In this document: one piece after another, positions 63,690-64,000 of the stretch | Position numbering within the stretch: position 1 is the first letter of the stretch | How the letters are laid out: each line of letters begins with the position of its first letter | Source of the DNA: Chishuiella changwenlii | Lineage (GTDB): Bacteria; Bacteroidota; Bacteroidia; Flavobacteriales; Weeksellaceae | Reading direction: 5' to 3' | Length of the DNA: 64,000 nucleotides | Assembly (NCBI RefSeq): GCF_900142565.1 | Contig: NZ_FRBH01000002.1 | Location: 1 to 64,000, forward strand | The notes under the pieces: model-generated | What the model saw: the letters and a program-made list of their open reading frames with translations, nothing else | Told to the model about the DNA's origin: nothing | Database searches by the model: none | Program-made: the position numbers and the translations under genes

Positions 63690-64000
63690 ATGAAAAAAAT
63701 AGTATTCATGATGGCAATCGCCATGGCTGTCACATCATGTAAAAAAGACGATAAAGTTGTAGGAAAAGATAAAGATGGAAACGAATTAATCGTAAACGAA
63801 AAAGGAGATACAATTCCTCAGACTGAAACGAATAATGAAGTAAAAACAGATTCTATAACTAAACCAGAAGTTGTTGCAGTTACAAAAGGAGCTGATGAAA
63901 AATATTCTTATCAATATAATTTAGAGATTGGAAAAACATATCCAATGAATTTATCTATTAAGAATACACAATCGGCTAGTGATGGAAAACAGTCTCAGAA
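63690..64000 (+). CDS. Lipoprotein, truncated by the window edge
   Basis: The frame begins MKKIVFMMAIAMAVTSCKKD, a short type II signal with lipobox VTSC (Cys17). It continues with a lysine- and glutamate-rich tether (KDKDGNELIVNEKGDT) and a segment starting YSYQYNLEIGKTYPMNL before the sequence ends. A -7-like TATTTTTG lies at 63641-63648. The rest of the gene is outside the window, so the function cannot be judged. Confidence 0.75.
   Translation, partial: MKKIVFMMAIAMAVTSCKKDDKVVGKDKDGNELIVNEKGDTIPQTETNNEVKTDSITKPEVVAVTKGADEKYSYQYNLEIGKTYPMNLSIKNTQSASDGKQSQ

Overview
The window comes from an AT-rich member of the Flavobacteriales (Bacteroidota). The evidence is gldF/gldG gliding genes, proteins with type IX secretion (T9SS) sorting domains, a SusC/SusD pair, the rpmB-rpmG-DUF4295-ftsY block, an unlinked-type pdhA-pdhC operon, TAnnTTTG-type -7 promoter elements and almost no Shine-Dalgarno sequences. 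The genus cannot be fixed from the sequence alone. The window opens with the 3' part of a 5S rRNA, so an rRNA operon lies just upstream. No tRNA, CRISPR array, integrase or transposase was found.

Layout. 1-6400: 5S end, a repeat-filled gap, Nudix hydrolase, a minus-strand run greA-HIT-membrane protein-small protein, a lipoprotein, enolase and citrate synthase. 6400-12100: fatty acid 2-hydroxylase-like enzyme, M28 peptidase, then two envelope genes that each follow an ECF-sigma-like promoter. 12100-19300: LuxC-type acyl-CoA reductase divergent from a ferredoxin, then a four-gene export operon (TetR, ABC half-transporter with degenerate ATPase motifs, HlyD, TolC). 19300-27000: a large T9SS-exported beta-helix protein, gldG-gldF-hemJ-SAM hydrolase, and divergent phoH. 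27100-32700: two tandem M36 (fungalysin) proteases. 32700-43800: comM, cdd, pdhA-pdhC, yihY, phosphate transporter PiT with its DUF47 partner, a divergent porin, and ftsY-DUF4295-rpmG-rpmB. 43850-53400: lnt, M1 peptidase, and a SusC-SusD-phosphatase operon. 53400-64000: a zincin/tRNA-binding fusion, dnaK behind a sigma-54-like promoter, a 3-kb island (SDR, AraC, GH114-like lipoprotein) bounded by a 33-bp direct repeat, then an unfamiliar membrane protein, a small secreted acidic peptide with a structured upstream region, a TPR sensor kinase and its response regulator, and a truncated lipoprotein at the edge.

Most of the window is ordinary core metabolism and envelope biology. The places that deserve attention are the peptide/structured RNA/two-component locus (59.5-63.6 kb), the direct-repeat-bounded island (56.5-59.6 kb), the ECF promoter pair (8.5 and 10.6 kb), the terminator-like hairpin in the greA leader (2.9 kb), the sigma-54-like promoter with TGACA repeats before dnaK, the degenerate ABC exporter, and the metalloprotease-like/tRNA-binding fusion. 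All functional assignments come from reading motifs and family resemblance; no database search was run.
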